Shown piece by piece: positions 35,848 to 44,688 of a DNA stretch of 64,000 bases (positions are counted from its first letter, which is position 1; the number at the start of each line of letters is the position of its first letter). Where the stretch lies: contig NZ_MVOI01000015.1 of assembly GCF_002283555.1 (NCBI RefSeq), positions 124,001 through 188,000 on the forward strand. The letters are read 5' to 3'. The notes beneath the pieces were generated by a model, which was not told where the DNA came from, made no database searches, and saw only the letters and a program-made list of their open reading frames with translations. A program made the translations under genes and the position numbers. Origin of the DNA: Rubrivirga sp. SAORIC476. GTDB lineage: Bacteria > Bacteroidota > Rhodothermia > Rhodothermales > Rubricoccaceae.

Positions 35848-35946
35848 GCGCAGAGCCAGACGACGAAGAACCCCGCAACGATACCCACGGATCGCCTCGC
35901 TGACAGCCCCGCCTAGCCCCGCACCCGGCAATTGTGAAGGCAATCC

Positions 35947-36198
35947 GACACGGCATCGGAGACCTCCGACATGGCATCGGAGACCTCCGACATGGCATCG
36001 GAGACCTCCGACATGGCATCGGAGACCTCCGACATGGCATCGGAGACCTCCGACACGGCATCGGAGACCTCCGACATGGCATCGGAGACACCCGACACGC
36101 CATCGGAGCCGTCCGACACGCCACCAGAGCATTCCGGCCCGGCCCCAGAGACCTCCGACGCGCCCCACGACGCCCCGGACACGCGTCCGGAGCCCGCA
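35947..36198. repeat. Tandem array of a 21-bp unit, 12 copies
   Basis: The unit GACAYGGCATCGGAGACCTC-C is repeated in exact 21-bp register twelve times. Copies 1-6 differ only at one T/C position, copies 7-9 carry a few changes, and copies 10-12 are strongly diverged. It lies between the nucleotidyltransferase stop and the cassette region. Read forwards in one frame it gives Asp-x-x-Ser-Glu-Thr-Ser repeats, but no convincing gene contains it. Confidence 0.9.
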
Positions 36199-36205
36199 AA
36201 CGCGA

Positions 36206-37021
36206 TCACCCGCCAGTCCGACTCCAGAACGGATCGTCCGGCCAGACCGCCTTCAAGGACGCGACCAGGAACGCATTCAACGGCTCGACCGAGCGCGGCG
36301 GCTTCGGCTGGTCGCCCGCACGCACCGCGAGATCGGCCAACTCGTCCTCCAGGTACGCGTGGAGCGCGGGCAGCCGCGGCCCCGCATCCGCCTCGGTGCC
36401 CGCCCGCTTCGCCACCAGCAGCCGGTCCACCTCCTCGCGGACCGGGCCGTCCGGAAGGAACCGCTCCACGAGCGGCTGAAGCTCCATCGGAGGCGTCGTC
36501 CCGTCCGCGTCGATCCAGAGGCACGAGAGGACGGGACGGAGCACGTAGAAGTACTTCTTGTGCCGGATCCGCTCCTTCCGAAGCTCCGCCCGGACGTTGC
36601 TCTCCGCCATGTGGAGGGAATGGTGGAAGCCCGCTCGCGGGTCGTAAAACGCCGACGCCAGCCCGCGCAACCCCTCCGCGACCGGCCCGACCTCCCGGTA
36701 GACCAGCGGCGACCGAAGCCACTCGAACAGCGGCGGGTTGGACTTGAAGAACAGCCCGAGCGCCTTCGGCAGGTCCCACCCCGCGAGGTCGATCTCGTCC
36801 ACGATGGCGTACTCGATCACGTCCCTCCGCTTATCGATCGCGAGGTACCACGCCGGGCGGTGGAGGTACAGAAACCGCACGTCGAAGTCGCTGTCGGCCG
36901 AGGCGAAGCCCCACGCCCGGCTCCCCGACTCGACCGCGTACACGATCCGCACGTCGTGCTCGGCCTCGACCGCGTCCAGCCGCCGCGCGACCTCGTCCCG
37001 TGGCAACCCGTCCGCCGTCAC
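36206..37021 (-). CDS. Predicted nucleotidyltransferase (YcgL/COG3541 type)
   Basis: 271 residues. ESGSRAWGFASADSDFDVRFLYL is the nucleotidyltransferase-superfamily signature: the GSRAWG glycine motif, then the metal-binding DSDFDV pair. The rest is helical (MAESNVRAELRKERIRHKKYFYVLRP). The GTG start overlaps the pyrC stop (GTGA), so it is translationally coupled. The role is unknown; related proteins AMPylate or modify other molecules. The gene ends just before the 21-bp tandem array. Confidence 0.87.
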   Translation of the reverse strand: MTADGLPRDEVARRLDAVEAEHDVRIVYAVESGSRAWGFASADSDFDVRFLYLHRPAWYLAIDKRRDVIEYAIVDEIDLAGWDLPKALGLFFKSNPPLFEWLRSPLVYREVGPVAEGLRGLASAFYDPRAGFHHSLHMAESNVRAELRKERIRHKKYFYVLRPVLSCLWIDADGTTPPMELQPLVERFLPDGPVREEVDRLLVAKRAGTEADAGPRLPALHAYLEDELADLAVRAGDQPKPPRSVEPLNAFLVASLKAVWPDDPFWSRTGG

Positions 37022-38316
37022 GCCTCCGCCTCCACGAACTGTCCGCGGTTCACGATGGCCCACGCCCGCCCCACCATCGGCGCCCCCACGAACGGCGTGT
37101 TGTGCGACTTCGACCGGATGTGGCGTTGTTCGAACGTCCACTCCGTCGAGTCGTCGAACACGGTCAGGTTGGCCTCCGCGCCCACCTCCACCGACGGCAC
37201 GTCGAGGCCGAGGATCTCGCGCGGCGCCACCGCCAGCTTGTGGACCGCCTGCGCCAGCGTCAGCACGCCCGGCCGCACGAGGTCGCGGACGGTCAGCCCC
37301 CAGCACGTCTCCAGGCCCAGAATGCCGAACGGCGCCTCGATGAACTCGACCTCCTTCTCGAAGCCCGCGTGCGGCGCGTGGTCGGTCGCGATCACGTCGA
37401 TGGTGCCATCGGCCAGCCCGTCCTTGATGGCCTGCACGTCGGCGGCCGTGCGGAGCGGCGGGTGCATCTTGGTGTGCGTGTCGTAACTGGACGCCTCGAC
37501 CGCGGCGTCCGTCAGCGCCCAGTGGTGCGGGCACGCCTCGGTCGTGATCGGCACGCCGCGCGCCTTCGCCCGCCGCACGATGTCGACCGCCTCGGCGGTC
37601 GAGATGTGGCAGACGTGGACGCGCCCGCCCGTGAAGCCCGCCAGCAGCGCGTCCCGCGCGATCATGGCCTCCTCCGCCAGTCCGGGGATGCCGGGCAGGC
37701 CGAGGCGCGTCGCGACCGCCCCCTCGTTCATGTGGCCGTGCGGGTTGAGCGTCAGGTCCTCCTCGTGGCCCAGGATCGGCTTGTCGAGCGTCCGCGCGTA
37801 CTCCAGGGCGCGGCGCATCAGGCCGCCGTGCTGGACCGGCGAGCCGTCGTCGGAGAAGGCCACCGCGCCGCCCGCGGCCATGTCCGCCATCTCGGCCAAC
37901 TCCTCGCCCTTGCGCCCCTTCGAGACCGTCCCGATGGGGTACACGTCGACGGCGAGCCCCTCGGCCCGCTTGCGGACGAACTCCGCCACGTCGCGCGTCG
38001 CGATGGGCGGCTCGGTGTTGGGCATGCACGCGACCGCCGTGAACCCGCCGAAGGCCGCCGCCCGCGCGCCCGTCTCGATGGTCTCCTTGTGCTCCTGCCC
38101 CGGCTCGCGGAAGTGGACGTGCATGTCCATCCAGCCCTGCGAGATCGTCTTGCCGGACGCGTCGTAGACCGCGACCCCGTCCGCCTCGGGCGCGCCGCCG
38201 AGGTCATCGCCCACCGCGGCGATCTTGCCGTCGCGGATCAGCACGTCGGCGCGGCGCGTGTCGCCCGTTCGAGCGTCGAGGAGGGTGCCGCCGGAGAGGA
38301 GGAGGTCGAGAGCCAT
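37018..38316 (-). CDS. pyrC: Dihydroorotase
   Basis: 432 residues. Cyclises carbamoyl-aspartate to dihydroorotate in pyrimidine synthesis. The zinc motif MDMHVHFREPG lies at about 62-72. Further conserved parts are CMPNTEPP, HVCHIST, TEACPHHW, KMHPPLR and IATDHAPH. It belongs to the long, type I-like dihydroorotases (PyrC/AllB branch). The start is supported by a TAGCTT element 22 nt upstream. Confidence 0.95.
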   Translation of the reverse strand: MALDLLLSGGTLLDARTGDTRRADVLIRDGKIAAVGDDLGGAPEADGVAVYDASGKTISQGWMDMHVHFREPGQEHKETIETGARAAAFGGFTAVACMPNTEPPIATRDVAEFVRKRAEGLAVDVYPIGTVSKGRKGEELAEMADMAAGGAVAFSDDGSPVQHGGLMRRALEYARTLDKPILGHEEDLTLNPHGHMNEGAVATRLGLPGIPGLAEEAMIARDALLAGFTGGRVHVCHISTAEAVDIVRRAKARGVPITTEACPHHWALTDAAVEASSYDTHTKMHPPLRTAADVQAIKDGLADGTIDVIATDHAPHAGFEKEVEFIEAPFGILGLETCWGLTVRDLVRPGVLTLAQAVHKLAVAPREILGLDVPSVEVGAEANLTVFDDSTEWTFEQRHIRSKSHNTPFVGAPMVGRAWAIVNRGQFVEAEA

Positions 38317-38338
38317 CGGACTGTTGGGGGACTTCCCT

Positions 38339-38344
38339 AAGCTA
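38339..38344 (-). promoter_or_regulatory. TAGCTT promoter-like element before pyrC
   Basis: TAGCTT on the minus strand ends 22 nt before the pyrC ATG. It is not part of any recognised coding frame. Confidence 0.5.
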
Positions 38345-38467
38345 CCCGAGGCGGGGCATCTCAGGGGGACCTCCACGGATGGGTGTTGTACATATCCATC
38401 TCCTCTCTCCTCCTCTCTCTTCCGATGACTCACTTCCGTCCGTTCCGATTCGTCGCCCTTCTCGCCC

Positions 38468-39076
38468 TTGCCGCCCTCGCTGCCGGTTTCCTCCCCCTCT
38501 AACCGACACCGACGCGGTCTCCTCTGGGGCCTCGCCCTGCTCGTCTGCGGGTGCCTCCCCGCGCTTCCGCACATAGATTCCGGGGAGGCCCCCGCCTTCG
38601 ACGCCGTCGCCTTTTTCGAGGGCTCCACCGAGGGCCTCGGCACGCTCACCATCCGGACCCGCTCGCCGCAGACCGTCCGGGTCCGGAGCGTCGGCACGCG
38701 GACGCCCGGCGGCGGGCTGACGCTCGTGCAGTCGGTCCGCCTCGGGGACGCCCCACCCTCCGAGCGGACGTGGGTCCTTCGCCCCGCCGGCCCCGCACGC
38801 TGGACCGGCACGCTGACCGATGCCGACGGGCCGGTCGAGGCCTGGGCCGAGGGCGACCGCCTCTGGATCCGCTACTCGATGCCGAGGGGCCTCTCGATGC
38901 ACCAGGAACTCTCGCTCCAGCCTGGCGGCGGCCTCGCCCTCAACCTCGCCACCGTCCGCTTCTGGGGCTTCCCCATCGCACGCCTCACCGAGCAGATCTG
39001 GCGGATGGAGTCGAAATCGGGCGATTCCTTACCCGATCCCGCCCCCGAAGACCCGGCGAACCGGGACCCGCGATGA
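38468..39076 (+). CDS. DUF3833-like lipoprotein
   Basis: 202 residues if the TTG at 38468 is used; the start is uncertain, because a purine-poor region without ATG precedes the lipobox (LLVCGC). The mature part begins with FFEGSTEGLGTLTIRT, like the DUF3833 opening FxGxxxGwG, and ends RFWGFPIARLTEQIWRM. DUF3833 proteins are beta-rich envelope lipoproteins of unknown role. It precedes a DJ-1-like gene by 44 bp. Confidence 0.7.
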   Translation: MPPSLPVSSPSNRHRRGLLWGLALLVCGCLPALPHIDSGEAPAFDAVAFFEGSTEGLGTLTIRTRSPQTVRVRSVGTRTPGGGLTLVQSVRLGDAPPSERTWVLRPAGPARWTGTLTDADGPVEAWAEGDRLWIRYSMPRGLSMHQELSLQPGGGLALNLATVRFWGFPIARLTEQIWRMESKSGDSLPDPAPEDPANRDPR

Positions 39077-39120
39077 GCCCCGCCCGTGGAACCCCTTCCC
39101 CTCTCCACACTCCCCCTTCT

Positions 39121-39684
39121 ATGTCTACGCAACTCCAGAACCGCACCCTCGCCATCCTCGCCACCGACGGCTTCGAGCAGTCCGAGCTGATGCAGCCCAA
39201 GGCCGATCTCGAAGCGGCGGGCGCCACGGTCCACGTCGTCTCGCTGAAGGACGGCGAAATCAAGGGCTGGGACCAGGACGACTGGGGCCAGTCGGTCGCC
39301 GTCGACAAGACGGTCTCCGAAGCCACCGTGTCCGACTACGATGCGCTCGTCCTCCCCGGCGGCCAGATCAACCCGGACCTGCTCCGCGCCGACGCCGACG
39401 CGGTCGCGTTCGTGAAGGCCTTCGCCGAGGCGGGCATGCCCATCGCGGCCGTCTGCCACGCGCCCTGGGTGGTCATCGAGGCGGGCCTCGCCGAGGGTCG
39501 CGACATGACCTCCTACATGTCCATCCGGACCGACCTCAAGAACGCCGGCGCGACCGTTCACGACAAGGAAGTCGTCGTCTGCCAGAACGGCCCGTTCACG
39601 CTCATCACGAGCCGCAAGCCTGAGGATCTCGACGCCTTCGGCAAGGCGATCATCGAGACCGTCGCGTCGATGGAAGCAGCGTAA
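39121..39684 (+). CDS. DJ-1/PfpI family protein
   Basis: 187 residues. NRTLAILATDGFEQSELMQPKADLEAAG is the PfpI-type opening with the conserved Glu in FEQSE. The nucleophile elbow is AVCHAPW (Cys then His). DALVLPGGQ supplies the oxyanion segment. Members act as general stress proteins, deglycases or glyoxalases; a true protease role is doubtful. A strong terminator follows. Confidence 0.93.
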   Translation: MSTQLQNRTLAILATDGFEQSELMQPKADLEAAGATVHVVSLKDGEIKGWDQDDWGQSVAVDKTVSEATVSDYDALVLPGGQINPDLLRADADAVAFVKAFAEAGMPIAAVCHAPWVVIEAGLAEGRDMTSYMSIRTDLKNAGATVHDKEVVVCQNGPFTLITSRKPEDLDAFGKAIIETVASMEAA

Positions 39685-39707
39685 GCCACGCCTTCCGCAG
39701 AAACGAC

Positions 39708-39745
39708 GAACGCCCCGCCGACCTCGGTCAGCGGGGCGTTCCTGC
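39708..39745. terminator. Bidirectional terminator between the PfpI and LEA-like genes
   Basis: A perfect 11-bp stem (GAACGCCCCGC / GCGGGGCGTTC) with a 12-nt loop between convergent genes. Short T or A runs flank both sides. Confidence 0.75.
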
Positions 39746-39760
39746 ATCGGGCCGGTCGGT

Positions 39761-40351
39761 TCAGCCGCCGACGGGGAACTCGATCGAGATCACCCCGGGG
39801 TAACGGATCGGGCCGAACTGCGTGTTGATCGAGGGCCGGGCGTCCAGGCGGATCGTCTGGCGCTGGCTGCTGACCCCGGCCACGTTGGCCGCGAGCGTCG
39901 CCAGCGACTGGATGTTGGAGCCGAAGAAGTCGGTCAGGTTGAGCTCCATCGAGATGGGCAGGTCCACGGAGCCGCCGGGCGGGATCTGGCGGTCGTCGTT
40001 GTAGATGCCCGACACCGTCTCGGTGCCGTCGAGGAAGAGCGTCCAGTCGAGCGAGACGAGCTGCGCGGGCACGCTGTTGCCGTCTGGGTTCTCGGCGCCG
40101 ACGTGGAGGACGAAGCTCAGGGGCACGTCGTCGCGGGCGACGGCGGTGCCGAGGCGGGCGAGGTCGAGCGCGCCCAGCGAGCCGCCGCCGCGGAGGCGGT
40201 CCAGGTCCACGCCCGCGACGAAGGCGTTCGAGACGCGGTCCAGCTGGAACTCGACGTTCTGGAGGCTGGCGAGCTGCTGGAGCGTCGTGCAGCCGGGGAT
40301 GGTGAGAAGGACGCCCAGCAGGGCGACAGAGAGAGAGGCGAGACGGGGCAT
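39761..40351 (-). CDS. LEA14/WHy-domain lipoprotein
   Basis: 196 residues with lipobox IPGC. The mature chain starts TTLQQLASLQNVEFQLDRVS and contains paired beta strands typical of the late-embryogenesis-abundant type 2 (WHy) fold: VPAQLVSLDWTLFLDGTET, then IPPGGSVDLPISMEL. Such proteins are envelope-located, with an unclear stress role. The ATG at 40351 places the signal peptide at once. Confidence 0.8.
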   Translation of the reverse strand: MPRLASLSVALLGVLLTIPGCTTLQQLASLQNVEFQLDRVSNAFVAGVDLDRLRGGGSLGALDLARLGTAVARDDVPLSFVLHVGAENPDGNSVPAQLVSLDWTLFLDGTETVSGIYNDDRQIPPGGSVDLPISMELNLTDFFGSNIQSLATLAANVAGVSSQRQTIRLDARPSINTQFGPIRYPGVISIEFPVGG

Positions 40352-40438
40352 GGCGGGAGAGAGAGCGAGATTGCATGTACGCGCGAGCCGGAGTCGGGTC
40401 CCGCGTCCCTCAGCCGCCTCTCCCCGCGCCCCGGTCAC

Positions 40439-40924
40439 GTGCCTCCCCATCCCCTCGTCGTCGTCGCCCACGACATCCGCTCGGCCCACAACGTCGGCTC
40501 CATCTTCCGCACGGCCGACTGCGCCGGGCTGGCGGGCGTGGTGCTGGCGGGCTTCACCGCGACGCCCGACCACCGCGGGGTCGCCAAGACGGCGCTCGGC
40601 GCCGAGGACGCGGTCCCGTGGCGCCACGTCGAGGACGTGCACACGGCGGTGGCCGACCTCCGGGCCGAGGGCTACACGATCGCCGCGCTGGAGCGCATGC
40701 CCGAGGCCGTCGAGCCCCCCTCGGTGCCCGCGTCGGCGTTCCCGCTCGCGCTCGTGCTGGGCAACGAGGTCCACGGCGTCCCCGCCGATGTGCTCGCCGA
40801 GGCGGACCTCGTGGTGGGGCTCCCGCAGTACGGCGTCAAGGCGTCGCTGAACGTGTCGGTGGCGTTCGGGGTCGCCGCCTACGGGCTCGTGGCGCGCGCG
40901 CGCGCCGTGCTCGGATCCGGCTGA
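40439..40924 (+). CDS. SPOUT (TrmH/SpoU) family RNA methyltransferase
   Basis: 161 residues with a GTG start. The three SpoU motifs are present: NVGSIFRTAD (motif 1), LVLGNEVHGVP (motif 2) and SLNVSVAFGVAAY (motif 3), forming the trefoil knot that binds S-adenosylmethionine. It lacks the N-terminal L30e-like substrate-binding domain, so it resembles TrmL-type minimal tRNA 2'-O-methyltransferases. The target is unknown. Confidence 0.92.
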   Translation: MPPHPLVVVAHDIRSAHNVGSIFRTADCAGLAGVVLAGFTATPDHRGVAKTALGAEDAVPWRHVEDVHTAVADLRAEGYTIAALERMPEAVEPPSVPASAFPLALVLGNEVHGVPADVLAEADLVVGLPQYGVKASLNVSVAFGVAAYGLVARARAVLGSG

Positions 40925-40968
40925 CCGCCCGCCGCGTTGGCCCTGCCCCTCTCTTCGCACCCGTCCCC

Positions 40969-41772
40969 ATGCTGATCCGCCCTGGCCGTTCCTCTGGTAA
41001 CCTCATCGACCGTCGCGGCAGCAGCGGCGGCGGCGGGCGCGGCGTCGGCATCGGGCTCGGCGGGATGCTGCTCGTGCTGATCGCGTCGTTCTTCTTCGGC
41101 GTCGACATCCGCCCCCTGCTGGGCGGTGGCGGGTCCTCGGCACCTCCGGCCAACGAGCAGGCGTCCGACCCGACCGACGAGGCGGGCCAGATGATCGACG
41201 CCATCCTCGTCGAGACCGAGGAGGTCTGGGGCGACCTCTACCGCCAGTCCGGCGAGACGTACCGTGAGCCCAACCTCGTGCTCTACACCGATCTCACGCC
41301 GACCAGCTGCGGCACCGGTCAGGCCGCGATGGGCCCCTTCTACTGCCCCAACGACCAGACGGTCTACATCGACCTGTCGTTCTTCCGCCAGCTCCAGCGG
41401 ATGGGCGCGCAGGGCGAGTTCGCCATCGCCTACGTGATCGCCCACGAGGTGGCCCACCACGTCCAGAACCTGGAAGGGCTGCTGTCGGCCTCGCGCTCCA
41501 ACCAGATGTCGGTCCAGACGGAGCTCCAGGCCGACTGTCTCGCGGGCATCTGGGCCAATCACGCGCGGGATGAGCGCGGCCGGATCGTGCTCAACGAGAC
41601 CGACATCCAGTCCGGCATCTCGGCCGCCGCCGCCGTCGGCGACGACGCGATCCAGCGCGGCGCCGGGCAGGCCGTCCGCCCGGAGTCGTTCACCCACGGC
41701 TCGTCGCAGCAGCGTGTGGACGCGTTCGTGGGCGGATATCGCTCCGGAGACTACCGGGTCTGCTTCTCCTGA
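40969..41772 (+). CDS. Neutral zinc metallopeptidase, YpfJ family
   Basis: 267 residues. A Gly-rich N-terminus and one membrane anchor (about 28-46) precede the peptidase domain. The active site is HEVAHHVQ with the distal Glu in QTELQADCLAG. Conserved C-terminal GSSQQRVDAFVGGYRSGD is typical of YpfJ. The substrate is unknown; it faces the periplasm. Its 3' end overlaps the convergent phosphopantetheinyl transferase gene by 22 bp. Confidence 0.93.
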   Translation: MLIRPGRSSGNLIDRRGSSGGGGRGVGIGLGGMLLVLIASFFFGVDIRPLLGGGGSSAPPANEQASDPTDEAGQMIDAILVETEEVWGDLYRQSGETYREPNLVLYTDLTPTSCGTGQAAMGPFYCPNDQTVYIDLSFFRQLQRMGAQGEFAIAYVIAHEVAHHVQNLEGLLSASRSNQMSVQTELQADCLAGIWANHARDERGRIVLNETDIQSGISAAAAVGDDAIQRGAGQAVRPESFTHGSSQQRVDAFVGGYRSGDYRVCFS

Positions 41773-42431
41773 TCCTCGGGTGCCTGCCACGCGACGGCCA
41801 GCCACAGGTCGCCGTCGCGACGAAAGGCGACGGTCCACGCCCCCGACCCATCCGCATCGGCGGTAGCCCGGCCGTGGTCGGCTGGCCGGCCGTCAGCGTC
41901 GAGCGCGAGGCGGACAGAACGGCCCCCTGCGCGGAAGCCCGTCCGCTGCCCCTTGAGCACGGCCTCCTTGAGCGTCCAGAGGAGCGTCTGGGCGTCGTCG
42001 GTGGGGCCACCCAGAGCCTCCAGCACGCCGTACTCGTCGGGACGGAGGATGCGGCGCCAGAGGTCGGGACGCCGCCGCGCGACGCGCTCCAGGTCCACGC
42101 CGACGGGCCCGGCTGCCACTGCCGCCGCCGCTGCGACGGACTCCGCGTGCCCCGTGTGGGCGATCGAGAGGCGCACGCCGTCCACGACCGGCGCGCCGTC
42201 CGCCCCGACGCGGAGCACGACGGCCTCGGGCCGTGTGGCGAGCGTTGCGCCGACCAGCGACCGCGCGGCGGTCCGCCCGAGGAGAAACTGGCGCTGCCGG
42301 TCCGGGTGGCCGAACGTCGCCATTCGCTCGCGCTCCGTGTGGGACAGCAGCGCGGGGTCTGCCTCCGGGGCGCGAAGCAGCGAGGCCGCCACGTTGGCAC
42401 CGGGCCTCCACGCCAGATCGAGAGCCGTCAT
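41751..42431 (-). CDS. 4'-phosphopantetheinyl transferase superfamily protein
   Basis: 226 residues. Transfers the phosphopantetheine arm of CoA to carrier proteins. The key motifs are VGVDLERV (magnesium-binding Asp) and WTLKEAVLKG (WxxKEA). The upstream LSIAHTGHAE motif is also conserved. The two-lobed Sfp-like length suggests a secondary-metabolite or general carrier role; no polyketide or nonribosomal genes are nearby. Confidence 0.92.
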   Translation of the reverse strand: MTALDLAWRPGANVAASLLRAPEADPALLSHTERERMATFGHPDRQRQFLLGRTAARSLVGATLATRPEAVVLRVGADGAPVVDGVRLSIAHTGHAESVAAAAAVAAGPVGVDLERVARRRPDLWRRILRPDEYGVLEALGGPTDDAQTLLWTLKEAVLKGQRTGFRAGGRSVRLALDADGRPADHGRATADADGSGAWTVAFRRDGDLWLAVAWQAPEDQEKQTR

Positions 42432-42550
42432 AGTCGCGTCCTGGCGGTGCGAAGAAGTGCCTGTGACACGCAGGATCTCCCCGAGGGGACCCCACGGGGC
42501 GCGTCGTAAGTTATGCCCACCCAGACTCCGGCCTTATGTGTGCCCTCCCG

Positions 42551-44098
42551 ATGTCTTCCCTCCCTATGCCGTCTGCGCCTCCCGTCGTCCAGCGCGCTCG
42601 CGAGTCGTTCTCAGACTTCGTCTCCGCCTACCGTGACCGGCTGACGCACCTCTTCGGCACGCGCCATGACGTGGACGCCACCGGGACCGAGCGCGGAGTG
42701 CCCCCGTTCGTGATCCAGCGCTTCCGCGACGTGGACCCCCTGTCGGTGTTCGTGCCCCAGGAGTACGGCGGCCGAGGCGGGCCGATCGGCCACGGGCTGA
42801 CGATGCTCGAAGAGACGAGCTACCACTCGCTGCCGCTGAGCCTGATCGTGGGCATCAACGGCGGCCTGTTCCTGCAGCCGGTCGTGAAGTACGGCACCGA
42901 GGAGGCCAAGCAGCGCGTGCTGCCGTCGTACGTCCGCGACCGCAAGCTGGCGGGGCTCATGATCACCGAGCCGGACTACGGCTCGGAGGCCCTCTCGATG
43001 GAGACCGGCTGGCGTGCGACCGACCACGACACGGTCAAGATCGAGGGCACGAAGCACTGGGCCGGCCTCACCGGCTGGGCCGACTACTGGCTCCTGACCG
43101 CTCGCCCGCGGACCAAGGACGGCGGCCTGCGCCGCGACGTGGACTTCTTCATCGCCGACCAGAACCAGCCCGGAGAGCACGTCGACGTGGAGGAGCTCTA
43201 CCCGAACCTGGGGCTCAAGATGCTGCCCTACGGCCTCAACCGCGTCGACGTGGAGGTGCCCACCTCGTCGCGCCTGGAGCCGACCTCCACGGGCGTCAAG
43301 ATGATGCTCGACACGCTCCACCGGAGCCGTCTCCAGATCCCCGGCATGGGGATGGGGTACCTCCGGCGCATTCTCGACGACGCCCTCGTGCACGCTCGCG
43401 AGCGGTTCGTCGGCGGGAAGGCGCTCTTGGACTACGACCAGGTCAAGGCGCGGCTCGCGCGGCTCCAGTCGTTCGTGACCGGCACCGCGGCCATGTGCAT
43501 GGAGACGGCCGGCACCGCGGGCATCGACCGCGACCTGTTCGGCGACGGCCTCAAGGCGAATGCGTTCAAGACGGTCGTGACGGATTGGATGCAGGAGGCG
43601 GCACAGTCGTTCCTCCAGCTCTCCGGCGCGCAGGGATACCGGGAGGACCACCGCGCCGGCCGCGCGCTCGTCGACAGCCGCCCGTACCAGATCTTCGAGG
43701 GCTCCAACGACATCCTCTACCAGCAGGTCACCGAGTCGGTGGTGAAGGCCATGCGGCGCCTCAAGCAGGTCGACCTCGGCGCCTACCTCCGCGCCGAGCC
43801 GCTGACGGCCCGCGCCGCGAGCACGTTCGGCGAGTCGCTCGCCTTCGACATCGACTGGTCGATGCCGCAGCGCAAGCTGGTCGACCTCGGCAAGGCCATC
43901 AGCCGGATCGTGACCATGGAGATGACCATCGAGCTGGGCGAGCGTGGGTACTCGGCCGAGTTGGTCCAGAACATGCTCGCCGAGACGCGCGCCGAGGTGC
44001 GCTCGCTGCTGGAGACCTACCGCTCGGGCGGCCTGACGGCCGTCGTGGAGGACACCGTGGCGCCCGACTGGCTCTCCCGCGTTCGCCTCGCCGGATGA
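42551..44098 (+). CDS. Acyl-CoA dehydrogenase-like flavoprotein
   Basis: 515 residues. FVPQEYGGRGGPIGHGLTMLEETSY and LAGLMITEPDYGSEAL are the family N-terminal and FAD-binding middle regions. The C-terminal part includes LQLSGAQGYREDHRAGRALVDSR and PYQIFEGSNDILYQQV, the usual FEGxNDI signature. About 120 extra C-terminal residues exceed the typical 380. An in-frame ATG at 42536 is possible. It is coupled to the DinB-like gene by an ATGA overlap. Confidence 0.92.
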   Translation: MSSLPMPSAPPVVQRARESFSDFVSAYRDRLTHLFGTRHDVDATGTERGVPPFVIQRFRDVDPLSVFVPQEYGGRGGPIGHGLTMLEETSYHSLPLSLIVGINGGLFLQPVVKYGTEEAKQRVLPSYVRDRKLAGLMITEPDYGSEALSMETGWRATDHDTVKIEGTKHWAGLTGWADYWLLTARPRTKDGGLRRDVDFFIADQNQPGEHVDVEELYPNLGLKMLPYGLNRVDVEVPTSSRLEPTSTGVKMMLDTLHRSRLQIPGMGMGYLRRILDDALVHARERFVGGKALLDYDQVKARLARLQSFVTGTAAMCMETAGTAGIDRDLFGDGLKANAFKTVVTDWMQEAAQSFLQLSGAQGYREDHRAGRALVDSRPYQIFEGSNDILYQQVTESVVKAMRRLKQVDLGAYLRAEPLTARAASTFGESLAFDIDWSMPQRKLVDLGKAISRIVTMEMTIELGERGYSAELVQNMLAETRAEVRSLLETYRSGGLTAVVEDTVAPDWLSRVRLAG

Positions 44099-44607
44099 TC
44101 GGCCGCCCGGCGCCCGACGAGTTCGGCGACTTCTACCGCCGCTACATCGACCTCGTGGAGGGCGACGACCTGCTCGCCGCCCTCCGCATGCCGGTCCTCG
44201 CGAACGCGCTCCAGGACCTCGACCCTGCGCTCGGGGCGCACGCCTACGCCCCCGGAAAGTGGACGCTGGCGCAGTCGGTCCAGCACGTGATCGACACGGA
44301 GCGGATCTTCGCCACCCGCGCGCTCCGCATCGCCCGCGGCGACGCGACCCCGCTCCCCGGCTTCGACCAGGACGCCTACGTGCCGCTCGCGCCGGTCTGT
44401 CCCCTCTCCACTCTCGCGGACACCCTCGACCGGCTCCGCGCGGCCACGCTCGACCTCTTCGAGGCGTTCTCCGAGGCGGACGCGCGGCGCGTGGGGACGG
44501 CCAGTGGCAGCCCACTCTCGGCGCGTGCGGCGGGCTGGATCGTCGCCGGGCACGAGCGGCACCATGTCCAGATTCTGCACGAGCGGTACCTCGCCCCGCG
44601 GACGTAG
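44095..44607 (+). CDS. DinB-like four-helix protein
   Basis: 170 residues. The DinB/YfiT fold is shown by KWTLAQSVQHVIDTERIFATRALRIARGD and the closing HERHHVQILHERYL, giving the metal-binding His triad (HVIDTE His, then HERHH). Members include mycothiol- or bacillithiol-linked transferases, but many have unknown function. The start overlaps the acyl-CoA dehydrogenase stop. Confidence 0.9.
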   Translation: MIGRPAPDEFGDFYRRYIDLVEGDDLLAALRMPVLANALQDLDPALGAHAYAPGKWTLAQSVQHVIDTERIFATRALRIARGDATPLPGFDQDAYVPLAPVCPLSTLADTLDRLRAATLDLFEAFSEADARRVGTASGSPLSARAAGWIVAGHERHHVQILHERYLAPRT

Positions 44608-44688
44608 GGTTTTTCCGCCATCTGAGCGCCCCAGGCCTCTTCCGCGCGCCGCCGGGGACCCTCCGCCGACGGCCCGGGTTGGCGGAGC

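Noticed and set aside
35622-35888. 88-codon minus-strand frame upstream of the HEPN gene
   Set aside because: It overlaps the HEPN start in another frame. Its first 30 residues look like a membrane helix, but the rest is noise. It may be a remnant and is not listed as a gene.
35947-36198. Possible CRISPR array
   Set aside because: The 21-bp units abut directly with no spacers, and no cas genes are present. It is a tandem repeat.
35971-36747. Plus-strand protein with DMASETS repeats
   Set aside because: The frame runs on antisense through the nucleotidyltransferase gene with no own domains or ribosome site. The repeat may once have been coding, but this frame is not a convincing gene.
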